From positions 248,001-312,000 of the forward strand of contig NZ_VKOG01000001.1 of NCBI RefSeq assembly GCF_007474545.1: a stretch of 64,000 nucleotides of DNA, in the 5' to 3' direction. The notes below the pieces were generated by a model. That model was not told the DNA's origin. It saw nothing but the letters and a program-made list of their open reading frames with translations, and did no database searches. This DNA comes from Chryseobacterium binzhouense (lineage in GTDB: Bacteria > Bacteroidota > Bacteroidia > Flavobacteriales > Weeksellaceae). Each line of letters opens with the position of its first letter. The first letter of the stretch is position 1. Below are positions 28,615 through 37,786 of the stretch, one piece after another. The position numbers and the translations under genes are program-made.

Positions 28615-29685
28615 TTATTTTAAAGTATTTACGTTATTTAAATCTTCAAATGCCTGAACCAATCTCTTAGCGAAAGTTTCCTCTCCTTTTCTGATCCAGA
28701 CTCTAGGATCGTAGAATTTCTTGTTTGGTTTGTCATCTCCATCAGGATTTCCGATCTGAGTTTTCAGATATTCAATTTTCTCTGTCATATAATCTCTGAT
28801 TCCTTCTGTATAAGCAAACTGAAGGTCAGTATCAATATTCATCTTAATTACTCCGTAATCAATCGCTTCTCTGATCTCTTCTAAAGTAGAACCTGAACCA
28901 CCGTGGAATACAAAATTGATTGGTTTCTCCGCTGTTCCGAATTTCTCCTGTACAAACTTCTGAGAATTATCTAAAATTTTCGGTGTTAAAACTACGTTAC
29001 CTGGCTTATAAACTCCGTGAACGTTTCCGAAAGCAGCTGCAATTGTAAAATTATCGGAAATAGCTTTCAGCTTTTCGTAGGTATATGCTACATCTTCAGG
29101 CTGAGTATATAATTTAGAATTGTCAACGTCAGAATTATCAACACCATCCTCTTCACCACCGGTTACCCCGATTTCCACTTCCAAGGTCATCTGCATTTTT
29201 GCCATTCTTTCGAAGTATTCTGCTGAAATTTCAAGATTTTCTTCTAATGATTCTTCAGAAAGATCTAGCATGTGAGAAGAATAAAGTGATTTTCCTGTTT
29301 GCTTGTAGAATTCTTCATTAGCTTCCATCAAACCATCAATCCAAGGCAACAATTTTTTTGCAGCGTGATCTGTGTGAAGAATTACCGTTGCTCCGTAAGC
29401 TTCAGCCAAAGTATGAATATGTTTAGCTCCCGCAATACCTCCCAAAATAGCAGATTTCTGCGCATCATTGCTCAATCCTTTTCCTGCATTGTAAGCAGCT
29501 CCTCCGTTGGAAAACTGAATAATGACAGGTGAATTTAATTTTGCAGCAGTTTCCATTACAGCGTTTACGTTGCTCGAACCGATTACGTTTACTGCAGGCA
29601 ATGCAAATTTATTTTCTTTTGCATACTGGAAAATATCTGTAACTAACTGACCTGTGGCAACTCCTGCCGGAAAAATTCTGCTCAT
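28615..29685 (-). CDS. fbaA: Class II fructose-bisphosphate aldolase
   Basis: A 356-residue zinc aldolase of glycolysis and gluconeogenesis. Metal and catalytic residues are visible in ILHTDHAAK, GVTGGEEDGV, NVHGVYKPGNV and FHGGSGS. The length fits the FbaA (class IIA) type. It stands upstream of accD with a 104 bp gap holding repeats and may form one unit with it. A -7-like box (TATCTTTA, one mismatch) lies in the region upstream of the start. Confidence 0.95.
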   Translation of the reverse strand: MSRIFPAGVATGQLVTDIFQYAKENKFALPAVNVIGSSNVNAVMETAAKLNSPVIIQFSNGGAAYNAGKGLSNDAQKSAILGGIAGAKHIHTLAEAYGATVILHTDHAAKKLLPWIDGLMEANEEFYKQTGKSLYSSHMLDLSEESLEENLEISAEYFERMAKMQMTLEVEIGVTGGEEDGVDNSDVDNSKLYTQPEDVAYTYEKLKAISDNFTIAAAFGNVHGVYKPGNVVLTPKILDNSQKFVQEKFGTAEKPINFVFHGGSGSTLEEIREAIDYGVIKMNIDTDLQFAYTEGIRDYMTEKIEYLKTQIGNPDGDDKPNKKFYDPRVWIRKGEETFAKRLVQAFEDLNNVNTLK

Positions 29686-29757
29686 ATTTTAGCTTTTATG
29701 TAAGATTTAAGTTTAGTTTGAAAAATTCTTGTAAAGATAATATTTTTTGATCAATAA

Positions 29758-30624
29758 TTAATTTCTTTTGTCTCTACCCCACAGAAGCTTCTGGCGGATG
29801 GTTTCGTAGAAGCTGAGATTATCCGGCTGTACCAGCAGAATCTGAAAATCTGCCTTTCTGATAACAATTTCCTGATCCGTTTCAATGTGAATTAATCTTG
29901 AATCTAATGAAAGAGAATATTGTGGAACGCGGCTTTCAACTTTAAATTTAATTTCTACTTTATCATTTACCACCAAAGGTCTTACATTAAGATTGTGAGG
30001 CGCAATTGGCGTGATGACAAAATTTTCATTGTTGGGCGAAATGATAGGTCCTCCGCAGCTTAACGAATAAGCAGTAGATCCTGTAGGAGTGGAAACAATC
30101 ACCCCATCACCCCAGAAAACATTCAGAAATTCGTTATTAATATAAGAATCTACCGTAACCATGGATGTTGTTTCTTTTCTGGAAATCGTAACATCGTTCA
30201 ATGCATAAGGGAAAAAAGCGTCTGATCTTGGAGATACCACTTCAATCACGGAGCGGCGGCTGGTTTTTATATTTCCTTTCAGTATAGAATCTAATTCTTT
30301 GAAAGCCTCTTCTTTGGTAAAACTTGCCAGAAAACCTAATCTTCCGGTATTAACCCCAACAATCGGAATTTCAAGATCTTCAATAAAAGTCAGTGAGTTT
30401 ACGATAGTGCCGTCTCCCCCGAAAGTGAAAAACAAATCTACTTTTTTCTCAATAAGATCCTGTTTATGAGCAAAAGTTTCAAAAATCTTTGAAAACTGTA
30501 GCGCTTCTGCCATTTCGTTATACAAAACAGATTTCACTCCCCTGCTTTCCAGTTCGGAAATAAATTTGCTTAAATATAAAAAAGTATCAAGATCTTTTTT
30601 CTGGGAATAAATGGCTGCCTTCAT
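29758..30624 (-). CDS. nadK: NAD kinase
   Basis: A 288-residue NAD kinase that makes NADP(H). The catalytic GGDGT motif is at residues 69-73 with the Asp at 71. A second site, STPTGSTAYSLSCGGP, follows near 178. The overall length is normal. It is the downstream partner of the CBS-domain gene, which ends 1 bp before its start, so the two are cotranscribed and translationally linked. Confidence 0.95.
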   Translation of the reverse strand: MKAAIYSQKKDLDTFLYLSKFISELESRGVKSVLYNEMAEALQFSKIFETFAHKQDLIEKKVDLFFTFGGDGTIVNSLTFIEDLEIPIVGVNTGRLGFLASFTKEEAFKELDSILKGNIKTSRRSVIEVVSPRSDAFFPYALNDVTISRKETTSMVTVDSYINNEFLNVFWGDGVIVSTPTGSTAYSLSCGGPIISPNNENFVITPIAPHNLNVRPLVVNDKVEIKFKVESRVPQYSLSLDSRLIHIETDQEIVIRKADFQILLVQPDNLSFYETIRQKLLWGRDKRN

Positions 30625-30625
30625 A

Positions 30626-31276
30626 TTAGATTTCTATAAATTTCTGTAAAAAGCCAAACCGGTCTTTCAACAAATCTGTTTTTTCGTCAGAATAATATTT
30701 TTCTACAATTCTGTAATCGTACCTGTCAAATGTTGCATCAATGGAAGCCAGATTTTCATTACTCATCTTTACCGTAACCTGTACAACCTCATCAGACATC
30801 ATGCTGATAAAACCTCCGTAAAATTTTGAGTTGTTGCTTTCAACAATATTGGCAATTTCTGTCATCGAATATTTTCTTGCAGGAATTTCTACGGTAATAA
30901 TGGCTCCTGTCTCTGAAAAAAGAGGATATCTCGATAGTGTCTGAAAAACATCATCACAGGTTATATATCCTAAATATTTTTCAGATTTGTTGATCACAGG
31001 GATAACATTCGCATTAAAAGTATAAAAAAGACGGATACTGTCTAAAATATTGTTGTCTTCCAAAATGGCAAAGCGCTCAATCTGATGTTCCAGATTTTTA
31101 AGCAGACCCTCTTCTTCGTATAGGAAGTCTCTGGCAATCGCACCATAAAAATGATGAGATTTTTTGATGAAAATATGTGTATATCCAAATGCTTCTATTG
31201 TTTCTTTTGCCGATTCTATAGAGTCAGTAAGGTGAAAACACGGAAAATCTTTTGAGATATAGTCCTTGATAAACAT
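30626..31276 (-). CDS. CBS-domain protein
   Basis: A 216-residue protein of two CBS domains in tandem (about residues 10-60 and 75-125) followed by an ACT-like C-terminal half (VTVEIPARKYSMTEIANIVE...VTVKMSNENL). CBS domains bind adenine nucleotides and often sense energy state. The gene sits directly upstream of nadK with a 1 bp gap, so it may couple NAD kinase expression or activity to nucleotide levels; this is inferred from context. The neighbouring gap contains a plus-strand promoter and terminator. Confidence 0.8.
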   Translation of the reverse strand: MFIKDYISKDFPCFHLTDSIESAKETIEAFGYTHIFIKKSHHFYGAIARDFLYEEEGLLKNLEHQIERFAILEDNNILDSIRLFYTFNANVIPVINKSEKYLGYITCDDVFQTLSRYPLFSETGAIITVEIPARKYSMTEIANIVESNNSKFYGGFISMMSDEVVQVTVKMSNENLASIDATFDRYDYRIVEKYYSDEKTDLLKDRFGFLQKFIEI

Positions 31277-31360
31277 TGTGCTAATTTATAAAAAATTCAA
31301 CGAAACCGTTTCCTAATAATAAAGTTTTTTTTCGGCATTTTAAAATTTTCAGATAAAAAA

Positions 31361-31391
31361 TTTGTCGGATTACAAAAAAAGTGTACCTTTG
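31361..31391 (+). promoter_or_regulatory. Full Bacteroidota promoter with no downstream ORF
   Basis: TTTG (31361-31364) is followed by 19 bp and then TACCTTTG (31384-31391), a near-perfect match to the Bacteroidota sigma-ABfr pattern. It points into a plus-strand gap that has no gene, and ends at a terminator about 35-70 bp on. Confidence 0.6.
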
Positions 31392-31396
31392 TCGCC

Positions 31397-31463
31397 TTTC
31401 ATTTTTACTTTTTATTAGATTTATTTCAAACTGCACTGTCTTTCAGACAGAAGCAGTTTTTTT
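31397..31463 (+). ncRNA. Putative small RNA (promoter-to-terminator transcript)
   Basis: A transcript of about 65 bases would start near 31397 from the promoter at 31361-31391. It would end at an intrinsic terminator whose two-part stem runs from 31428 to 31459: outer pair AAACTGC with GCAGTTT, inner pair CTGTCT with AGACAG, and then seven T. No ORF lies within it. It runs head-on into the 3' end of the trmH-type gene (31462). Both flanking genes are on the opposite strand, so this unit is not explained by them. Confidence 0.4.
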
Positions 31464-31992
31464 ATTTTAGAGCTTTTGCAAATTCCCACATCACAATTCC
31501 ACCGCAAACACTTACATTTAAAGAGTGCTTGGTTCCCAGCTGCGGAATTTCAAGAAAGGCATCAATATTCTCCAGAGCCTCATCACTTATTCCGTCAACT
31601 TCATTTCCTAAAATAACCGCATATTTTTTAGACTGATCAATCACAAAATCTGAAATCATTTTACTGTCTGAGGTCTGCTCAATCCCGAGAATCTCAAAAC
31701 CGCTGCTTTTCAGATCATTAATTGCTGTATTAATATCATTTTCATAACTCCAGTCAACACTTTCTGTAGCTCCTAAAGCTGCTTTGTGAATTTCACGGTG
31801 CGGCGGCTGTGGTGTAATCCCGCAAAGTACAATCTTCTCAACCAGAAATGCATCTGCCGTCCTGAAAGCTGCTCCTACATTGTGCATGCTTCTCACATTA
31901 TCTAAAACAACCACTAAAGGAATCTTTTCTGTCTTTTTAAATGTATCTACATCTATTCTGTTGAGTTCCTCAAGTTTTAATTTATGTACCAA
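31462..31992 (-). CDS. TrmH-family RNA 2'-O-methyltransferase
   Basis: A 176-residue SpoU/TrmH-type rRNA or tRNA ribose methylase. It has the conserved knot residues NVRSMHNVGAAFRTADAF, VILGNEVDGIS and IPQLGTKHSLNVSVCGGIV. The start is a TTG codon at 31990-31992 giving M(TTG)-VHKLKLEELNR, because no ATG exists upstream in frame and the next internal Met is at residue 36, too late to keep the fold. Substrate and modified position cannot be told from sequence. Confidence 0.85.
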   Translation of the reverse strand: MVHKLKLEELNRIDVDTFKKTEKIPLVVVLDNVRSMHNVGAAFRTADAFLVEKIVLCGITPQPPHREIHKAALGATESVDWSYENDINTAINDLKSSGFEILGIEQTSDSKMISDFVIDQSKKYAVILGNEVDGISDEALENIDAFLEIPQLGTKHSLNVSVCGGIVMWEFAKALK

Positions 31993-32083
31993 AATAATTG
32001 ATTTATTTCTTGTTACTATTTACGAATTTTTCTTTGAAAATGGATTTAAAACTTTAATGTTGATAAGCTAAGCAGCTTTGCAT

Positions 32084-32965
32084 TTATTTATTTCCACCCA
32101 TAATCTGATGCACATTCCTTTCAATATTCTGAGCAATAGCTTCCATAGGAATATCATTTTCATCATTATTAAAAGGGTCTTCTATTTCTTCAGCAATCAA
32201 TTCCAGACTCATCAGAACATAATATACAAAAACCGTAAGCGGAATCATAAAATATCCGAGATTGATAACATATGCTACAGGCAATGCCAAAACGTACAGG
32301 ATGATAAACTTTTTGATAAATGATGAGTAAGAATAAGGAATCGGTGTATTTTTAATTCTCTCACAACCTCCGCAGACATCCAGAAAACCGGAAAGCTGAG
32401 TATCCAGAAACAGCATTTCAGTATCCGAAATTTTTCCTTCTTTTTTAAGTTGATACAATTTGCGGGAAAGAAGCGCTATTAAATCCGACGGTCCGTGGTT
32501 CGTCAATGACTTTTCAATTTCAGAATAATCTTCGTCTAACGCCAGTCTGGTAGATTCTTTAGAAAGATGTTTTGCAAGAAAGTGAGGGAAATATTTCACA
32601 TATCTGGCAATCTGATGTGCAGACTGTCGGTCATCCATAAGAATGGTGTTAATTTTTATGGCAAAATTGCGGGAATCATTCACAAGTTTTCCCCAAAGCT
32701 TTCTGCCTTCCCACCATCTATCATAAGCTGTATTGGTTCTGAAAACCAGAAGTAATGACAGAACAAATCCCAGTAAAGAATGAATCATTCCTACATTGCT
32801 GACTTTTGACTTCGATGTTAAGTGAAAATATTCTATCTCAAGGTATTGTATCCCATAAGAGTACAGAGCCATCAAAATCATGGTAGGGAAAAGAATCTTT
32901 AAAGTATCACTTTTGTGTAAGCTAAGAAGAATTTTAAGAAAATGCTTCGTATTATATACTCTCAT
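32084..32965 (-). CDS. Bestrophin-family anion channel
   Basis: A 293-residue membrane protein of the bestrophin/RFP-TM family. It carries the N-terminal helix segment, the family segment AYDRWWEGRKLWGKLVNDSR and the C-terminal PFNNDENDIPMEAIAQNIE (an acidic NDxND-like region that in the family binds calcium or shapes the pore exit). It stands alone. The family assignment is firm. Confidence 0.85.
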   Translation of the reverse strand: MRVYNTKHFLKILLSLHKSDTLKILFPTMILMALYSYGIQYLEIEYFHLTSKSKVSNVGMIHSLLGFVLSLLLVFRTNTAYDRWWEGRKLWGKLVNDSRNFAIKINTILMDDRQSAHQIARYVKYFPHFLAKHLSKESTRLALDEDYSEIEKSLTNHGPSDLIALLSRKLYQLKKEGKISDTEMLFLDTQLSGFLDVCGGCERIKNTPIPYSYSSFIKKFIILYVLALPVAYVINLGYFMIPLTVFVYYVLMSLELIAEEIEDPFNNDENDIPMEAIAQNIERNVHQIMGGNK

Positions 32966-33043
32966 AGAATTATAGTCTTCTGCAAAGATAATTGATAAAA
33001 TTTTTCCTGTGTAATTTGTTTCGGATTTTAAAATTCTTTGCTA

Positions 33044-34141
33044 TTACAAACCCGCTTTTTCAAACAGATCAAGAATCTTACGCTCTTCTTTTTCCCAGCA
33101 AAAAAAATCTGCTGCTTTTTCCAGCTCAGTCCGGTAGCTTCTTCTGTCTTTATTTAAAACTTTTTTTACAGCCTCTGCAATGGATTCCGGTTGATGATTA
33201 TGAATAATTTCGCCCACATCAAACTGATTTTTGATATTTTCCATTTCCGGAAAAGGAGCAAGAATCAAAGGAACTCTTGCCTGAATACAATCTAAAACTT
33301 TATTGGGTAAAGAATAGTAATAACTTTCGCCGCCGTTTTCTTCAATACTCATTCCGCAGTCTGCCAATAAGGTTTCTTTTCGCAAATCCTCCGGCAATAA
33401 CTTTCCTAAAAACTGAACTTTATCCTGAAGATTTTCCTGAATCACCAATGCTTCATATTCTTTTTTCATCGGTCCGTCACCGGCAATTTTAAAAATAACA
33501 TTTTCAAGATGATGCATTGCCAAAATGGCTTTATCTATTCCACGAAACGGATTAATAGCGCCCTGATACAACAATATTTTTGGCTGATTATCCGGAATCT
33601 CCATATTAAACTCTATTTTTCTAGGCGAATTCTGAACAATAACCGGCTGAACTTTATATTGATCCTGAAACCATTTCCCATAGCTTCCGCTTGCCGTCAT
33701 GATAAATTTTAATTCCGGAACAATTTTATCCTGAAGATACCGCCACAGTTTTTGAGACATTTTGCCCTGAATGGCAGGCATTTCGGAAAAAATTTCATGA
33801 CTGTCAAAAACCAGAGGAATATTAAGCTTTTTAGAGATTAAATAATTCGGAAACAGTGCATCCAGATCATTGGCGAGGAGAATCGTATTTTGATCCGATT
33901 TAGTTTTCAGACGTTGATACAATTTCCAGTTAAATTCAAAATAAGCCGTTTTTAAACTTTTTGAGATAAGGGAAATCCTTGAAAAAGGATAAGGACGGTG
34001 CATCTTGGTGTTTCCGCCCCAATCATTTCCGATGAGCTCAATATCATAGCCGTTTTCGTATAACGTCCTGCAGACTTTTTCTATTCTCTGATCCGTATAA
34101 AGGTTACTGAATGCAGAAACAAGAACTTTTTTAGGAGCCAT
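33044..34141 (-). CDS. GT-B glycosyltransferase (group 1)
   Basis: A 365-residue glycosyltransferase of the GT-B fold, starting at M of MAPKKVLVSAFSNLY. The donor-binding half is visible in LLYQGAINPFRGIDKAI, FKIAGDGPMKKEYEALV and MSIEENGGESYYYSLPNKVLDCIQARVP, the group-1/GT4 pattern. The start at 34141 shares one base with the stop of the small membrane gene upstream, which fits translational coupling. An upstream in-frame extension to 34252 exists but would overlap that gene. The acceptor is unknown. Confidence 0.82.
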   Translation of the reverse strand: MAPKKVLVSAFSNLYTDQRIEKVCRTLYENGYDIELIGNDWGGNTKMHRPYPFSRISLISKSLKTAYFEFNWKLYQRLKTKSDQNTILLANDLDALFPNYLISKKLNIPLVFDSHEIFSEMPAIQGKMSQKLWRYLQDKIVPELKFIMTASGSYGKWFQDQYKVQPVIVQNSPRKIEFNMEIPDNQPKILLYQGAINPFRGIDKAILAMHHLENVIFKIAGDGPMKKEYEALVIQENLQDKVQFLGKLLPEDLRKETLLADCGMSIEENGGESYYYSLPNKVLDCIQARVPLILAPFPEMENIKNQFDVGEIIHNHQPESIAEAVKKVLNKDRRSYRTELEKAADFFCWEKEERKILDLFEKAGL

Positions 34142-34365
34142 TATTTCTTTTTTGCAGTCAGCAGGTGGTAAATTTGTACAAAGCAGATAATTCCGTTTGG
34201 AATTATAACTGGCCAAAGCATTCCACTGAACACGCCATAAACCACGAAACAAATGCAGCCGATAAGATTAACAATTCTTATTTTGGTTAAATCTTTAAGA
34301 ATGAAACTTAAAACAATAAAAAAAGAAGCGGCATAACCTATATAAGTAGCAATTTCGGGATTCAT
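34141..34365 (-). CDS. Small three-helix membrane protein (YgjV/SemiSWEET-like)
   Basis: A 74-residue protein with three hydrophobic segments (about residues 7-22, 30-50, 52-68): IGYAASFFIVLSFILKDLTK, IRIVNLIGCICFVVYGVFSG and MLWPVIIPNGIICFVQIYHL. The pattern resembles YgjV-type and SemiSWEET-type small membrane proteins. It precedes the glycosyltransferase, its stop TAA overlapping the next ATG (TAATG). The role is not known; a link to sugar or lipid precursor handling would be inferred. Confidence 0.65.
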   Translation of the reverse strand: MNPEIATYIGYAASFFIVLSFILKDLTKIRIVNLIGCICFVVYGVFSGMLWPVIIPNGIICFVQIYHLLTAKKK

Positions 34366-34440
34366 GAGGAAAATTTGAGGACAACAAACTTAATCATTTT
34401 CAGGAAGATAAAAAACTTTTTTCTGCCATAAAGTCATTAA

Positions 34441-34470
34441 TTGCTTTTTGGTAAAATATTTGTAATTTAG
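34441..34470 (+). promoter_or_regulatory. Candidate clpC promoter
   Basis: TTG (34441-34443) and TAATTTAG (34463-34470) are 19 bp apart; the -7 box matches TAnnTTTG except one base. It lies about 50 bp upstream of clpC. A perfect palindrome follows at 34482-34497. Confidence 0.45.
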
Positions 34471-34481
34471 ATAACGAATAC

Positions 34482-34497
34482 AAAGCAACGTTGCTTT
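34482..34497. promoter_or_regulatory. Perfect 16 bp palindrome in the clpC leader
   Basis: AAAGCAACGTTGCTTT is exactly self-complementary, with a partly matching GAAT/ATTC pair outside it. It sits between the candidate promoter and the clpC start. It could be an operator for a dimeric stress regulator or a leader hairpin. No known regulator motif was recognised. Confidence 0.5.
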
Positions 34498-34516
34498 TAT
34501 TCTAATGAGATAAATT

Positions 34517-37051
34517 ATGGATTATAAGTTTTCACAAGGTTTGAGCCAGGTGTTCAAGCAAAGCAAAAATGAAGCTCGAAGGCTGAAAAGTGAATTTCTT
34601 AATACAGAACATCTACTTTTAGGTATTATAAAAACAGAAAACTCTGCAAAAGAAATCCTTCAGAACCTTAATGCGGATTTAACACAAATCAGAAGAAAAA
34701 TTGAAACTTTAAATACAGCAAGTTTAAATCCTATTTCTGAAGAGGTTACCAATATTTCTTTCACTAAAATGGCAGATCATGCCGTAAAACGTGCTGAGCT
34801 GGAATGCAGACAGTATAAAACAAATGAAATTAATACCGTTCATTTGCTTTTAGGCATTCTTTATAAATATGAAGATCCTACTTCTAATATTCTGGGAGCT
34901 TATGATGTTGATTACGAAGGAGTTTCAAGAGAATATCAGACTATGCTGAAAAACTCAGGTCAGTCACCTCAAAATTCTGCTTATGACGACGATGATGACA
35001 GAGAAGATTTTGAGCAGATGAGAAAGCCTACAGGAAATCTGGGTTCTGCTAAAAGCAAAACTCCTACGCTGGATAATTTTGGAAGAGATCTCACCTCTTT
35101 GGCAAGAGACGGTAAACTAGATCCCGTGATCGGTCGTGAAAAAGAAATTGAAAGAGTTTCTCAGATTTTATCAAGAAGAAAGAAAAACAATCCTTTGCTG
35201 ATTGGTGAGCCCGGAGTTGGTAAGTCTGCCATCGCAGAAGGTCTTGCATTAAGAATTCAGCAGAAAAAAGTTTCAAGAGTTCTTTTCGGCAAAAGAGTGA
35301 TTACACTTGATCTTGCAAGTCTTGTTGCAGGAACAAAATATCGTGGTCAGTTTGAAGAAAGAATGAAAGCCATCATGACGGAACTCGAAAAAAACCGTGA
35401 TGTAATTTTATTCATAGATGAGCTGCACACTATTGTAGGAGCAGGAAGTTCTACCGGAAGTTTAGATGCTTCCAATATGTTCAAGCCTGCTTTAGCTAGA
35501 GGTGAAATTCAATGCATTGGAGCGACTACTCTTGATGAATACCGCCAGTATATTGAAAAAGACGGCGCTCTGGAAAGAAGATTCCAAAAGGTAATGGTAG
35601 AACCAACTTCTATTGAAGAAACCATTCAGATTCTGAATCAGATTAAAGATAAATATGAGGAGCATCACAATGTAGTGTATACTCCGGAAGCAATTGCCGC
35701 TTGTGTAAACCTTACCTCAAGATATATTACGGATCGTTTCTTACCAGATAAAGCGATTGATGCAATGGACGAAGCTGGATCACGGGTTTATATCAAAAAC
35801 ATGAAGGTTCCGACTGCGATTATTGATTTTGAAAAGAAAATTGAAGAAATCAAGGAATTGAAGCAAAAAGCCGTTAAAGCCCAGGATTATCTGGAAGCCC
35901 GAAAGCTGAAGGATGAAGAAGAGCGTTTACAAATGGAGCTGAATTCTGCGCAGGATCAGTGGGACAAAGATGTTAAGGAAAAGAAAGAAACCGTTTCAGA
36001 AGAAAATGTTGCAGAAGTAGTGTCTATGATGAGCGGTGTTCCGGTGACCAAAGTTGGTAAAAATGAGCTTGATAAATTAGCTCAGATGGATGAGAAACTC
36101 AACGGAAAAGTAATCGGACAGGAAGATGCTGTGAAAAAAGTGGTAAAAGCCATCCAGAGAAACAGAGCCGGACTGAAAGATCCTAACAGACCCATTGGAA
36201 CATTCATTTTCTTAGGAACTACCGGTGTTGGTAAAACCGAGCTTGGTAAAGTAATGGCAAGAGAACTCTTTGATTCTGACGAAGCTTTGATCAGAATTGA
36301 TATGAGTGAATACATGGAAAAATTTGCCGTTTCAAGATTGGTGGGTGCGCCTCCGGGATACGTTGGGTATGAAGAAGGCGGACAATTGACTGAAGCTGTA
36401 AGAAGAAAGCCTTATGCGGTAGTTCTTTTGGACGAAATTGAAAAAGCGCATCCTGATGTATTCAATATTTTACTTCAGATTTTGGATGAAGGTCACGTTA
36501 CCGACAGTTTAGGAAGAAAAATTGATTTCAGAAATACCATTATTATTCTGACATCCAACATCGGAACAAGAGATATTAAAGATTTTGGTGATGGCGTAGG
36601 CTTCGGAACCAATGCGAAAAAATCTAATTCGGATTCCAGAGCAAGAAGCACTATTGAAAACGCTCTTAAGAAAGCATTTGCTCCAGAGTTCCTTAACAGA
36701 ATTGATGACATCATCATTTTCAACTCTCTTGAAAAAGATGATATCAAGAAAATTATTGATATTGAACTCAACAAACTGTACGGAAGACTTGAAAAACTTA
36801 ACTATAAAGTTGAGTTGACTGATGCAGCGAAAGATTTCATTTCAGAAAAAGGATGGGATAAAGATTTCGGAGCAAGACCACTGAAAAGAGCTATTCAGAA
36901 ATACATTGAAGATTTATTGGCAGAAATGCTCGTAAACAAACAATTAACTGAAGGCGAAACGGTTGTTTTGGATTTGAATGAAGCTAAAGACGGCTTAGAA
37001 GGTAAAACTTCAAAACCTAAAAAATCATCTGCTGAAAAGTCACAGTCTTAA
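34517..37051 (+). CDS. clpC: ATP-dependent Clp protease ATPase subunit ClpC
   Basis: An 844-residue unfoldase. An N-terminal double Clp_N repeat occupies about residues 1-145. AAA-1 has Walker A GEPGVGKS at 230-237. A UVR/middle segment follows (about 435-475, FEKKIEEIKELKQKAVKAQ). AAA-2 has GTTGVGKT at 567-574, and a ClpP-docking-like VGF lies in DGVGFGT. The C-terminal D2-small domain is intact. It should feed ClpP for degradation of misfolded or regulatory proteins. It is a single-gene unit with its own terminator. Confidence 0.95.
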   Translation: MDYKFSQGLSQVFKQSKNEARRLKSEFLNTEHLLLGIIKTENSAKEILQNLNADLTQIRRKIETLNTASLNPISEEVTNISFTKMADHAVKRAELECRQYKTNEINTVHLLLGILYKYEDPTSNILGAYDVDYEGVSREYQTMLKNSGQSPQNSAYDDDDDREDFEQMRKPTGNLGSAKSKTPTLDNFGRDLTSLARDGKLDPVIGREKEIERVSQILSRRKKNNPLLIGEPGVGKSAIAEGLALRIQQKKVSRVLFGKRVITLDLASLVAGTKYRGQFEERMKAIMTELEKNRDVILFIDELHTIVGAGSSTGSLDASNMFKPALARGEIQCIGATTLDEYRQYIEKDGALERRFQKVMVEPTSIEETIQILNQIKDKYEEHHNVVYTPEAIAACVNLTSRYITDRFLPDKAIDAMDEAGSRVYIKNMKVPTAIIDFEKKIEEIKELKQKAVKAQDYLEARKLKDEEERLQMELNSAQDQWDKDVKEKKETVSEENVAEVVSMMSGVPVTKVGKNELDKLAQMDEKLNGKVIGQEDAVKKVVKAIQRNRAGLKDPNRPIGTFIFLGTTGVGKTELGKVMARELFDSDEALIRIDMSEYMEKFAVSRLVGAPPGYVGYEEGGQLTEAVRRKPYAVVLLDEIEKAHPDVFNILLQILDEGHVTDSLGRKIDFRNTIIILTSNIGTRDIKDFGDGVGFGTNAKKSNSDSRARSTIENALKKAFAPEFLNRIDDIIIFNSLEKDDIKKIIDIELNKLYGRLEKLNYKVELTDAAKDFISEKGWDKDFGARPLKRAIQKYIEDLLAEMLVNKQLTEGETVVLDLNEAKDGLEGKTSKPKKSSAEKSQS

Positions 37052-37074
37052 TTAAATAACTAAACTATAAAAAG

Positions 37075-37105
37075 AAAGCATCGGGAATCTCTCGATGCTT
37101 TTTTG
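37075..37105 (+). terminator. Terminator after clpC
   Basis: AAAGCATCG (37075-37083) pairs with CGATGCTTT (37093-37101) and is followed by further T. It ends clpC transcription and faces the convergent outer-membrane gene at 37130. Confidence 0.8.
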
Positions 37106-37129
37106 ATTATAAAAATTAAAGGTAATTAA

Positions 37130-37660
37130 CTAAAGACCCACTACAAATCCCACCGTTGGAATCAGTCCGCCGGAAAAAACACTTCTGTTTTCATCATAAA
37201 GTACATTGTACATAACGCCAAGCTGCAGAAAAGAATTATTTCCAATCTGCTGCATATATCCTCCGCCTAAGTACAAAGCTGTTTCCTGCTGATTATTTTT
37301 AAAATCATAAAACTTATCCTCATAATTCACAAAAAAATGCTGCAGATTTCCGCTTACAAAAAATGATCTTCCAAAATAATAATTGGCAAAAGGACCAAAA
37401 CCAAACATAGAAGATTTGTAAAAATCTGAAGTCTGCCAGGAAATATTTCCCATGAAACCGACTTCAAAATCGTTGGTAAGCTTATATCCCACTCTCGGTG
37501 CAAACTGAAGGTTGAAGTAAGAATTGCTTCCAAAACCCACGCCTAAACCTCCTCCAAATGTCCAGTTTGAGGATTTTTCGTTTTGATAATTATTTTCTAC
37601 CTGTGCGTTCAGGGCAATAGCAGAAAAAAGAAAAACTGATAATACTGTTTTTTTCATCAT
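37130..37660 (-). CDS. Small outer-membrane beta-barrel protein
   Basis: A 176-residue exported protein (signal MMKKTVLSVFLFSAIALNA). The body alternates polar and hydrophobic residues in about eight strands, with conserved aromatic residues at the ends (FNLQFAPRVGYKL, FGPFANYYFGRSFF, LYLGGGYMQQIG) and a final ...PTVGFVVGL. These are signs of an outer-membrane beta-barrel of the OmpX/OmpW size. It is convergent with clpC; no substrate is visible. Confidence 0.75.
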   Translation of the reverse strand: MMKKTVLSVFLFSAIALNAQVENNYQNEKSSNWTFGGGLGVGFGSNSYFNLQFAPRVGYKLTNDFEVGFMGNISWQTSDFYKSSMFGFGPFANYYFGRSFFVSGNLQHFFVNYEDKFYDFKNNQQETALYLGGGYMQQIGNNSFLQLGVMYNVLYDENRSVFSGGLIPTVGFVVGL

Positions 37661-37728
37661 AATTAATTTATCAATTATTCAAATTTAAAGCATTTATTTT
37701 ACAATTAAGATCTTGTTGAATAAAGTCG

Positions 37729-37736
37729 TAATTTTG
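37729..37736 (+). promoter_or_regulatory. -7 box for mnmA
   Basis: TAATTTTG matches TAnnTTTG about 51 bp before the mnmA ATG. No clear TTG at the normal -33 distance was found. Confidence 0.4.
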
Positions 37737-37786
37737 CCCCGTCAAACTAAGGACTCCCGTTAAGAGTTTCGTAAAATTGAAATAAC

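Noticed and set aside
34142-34252. Longer start for the glycosyltransferase
   Set aside because: It would run through the coding region of the small membrane protein in another frame; the TAATG junction at 34141 explains the true start.
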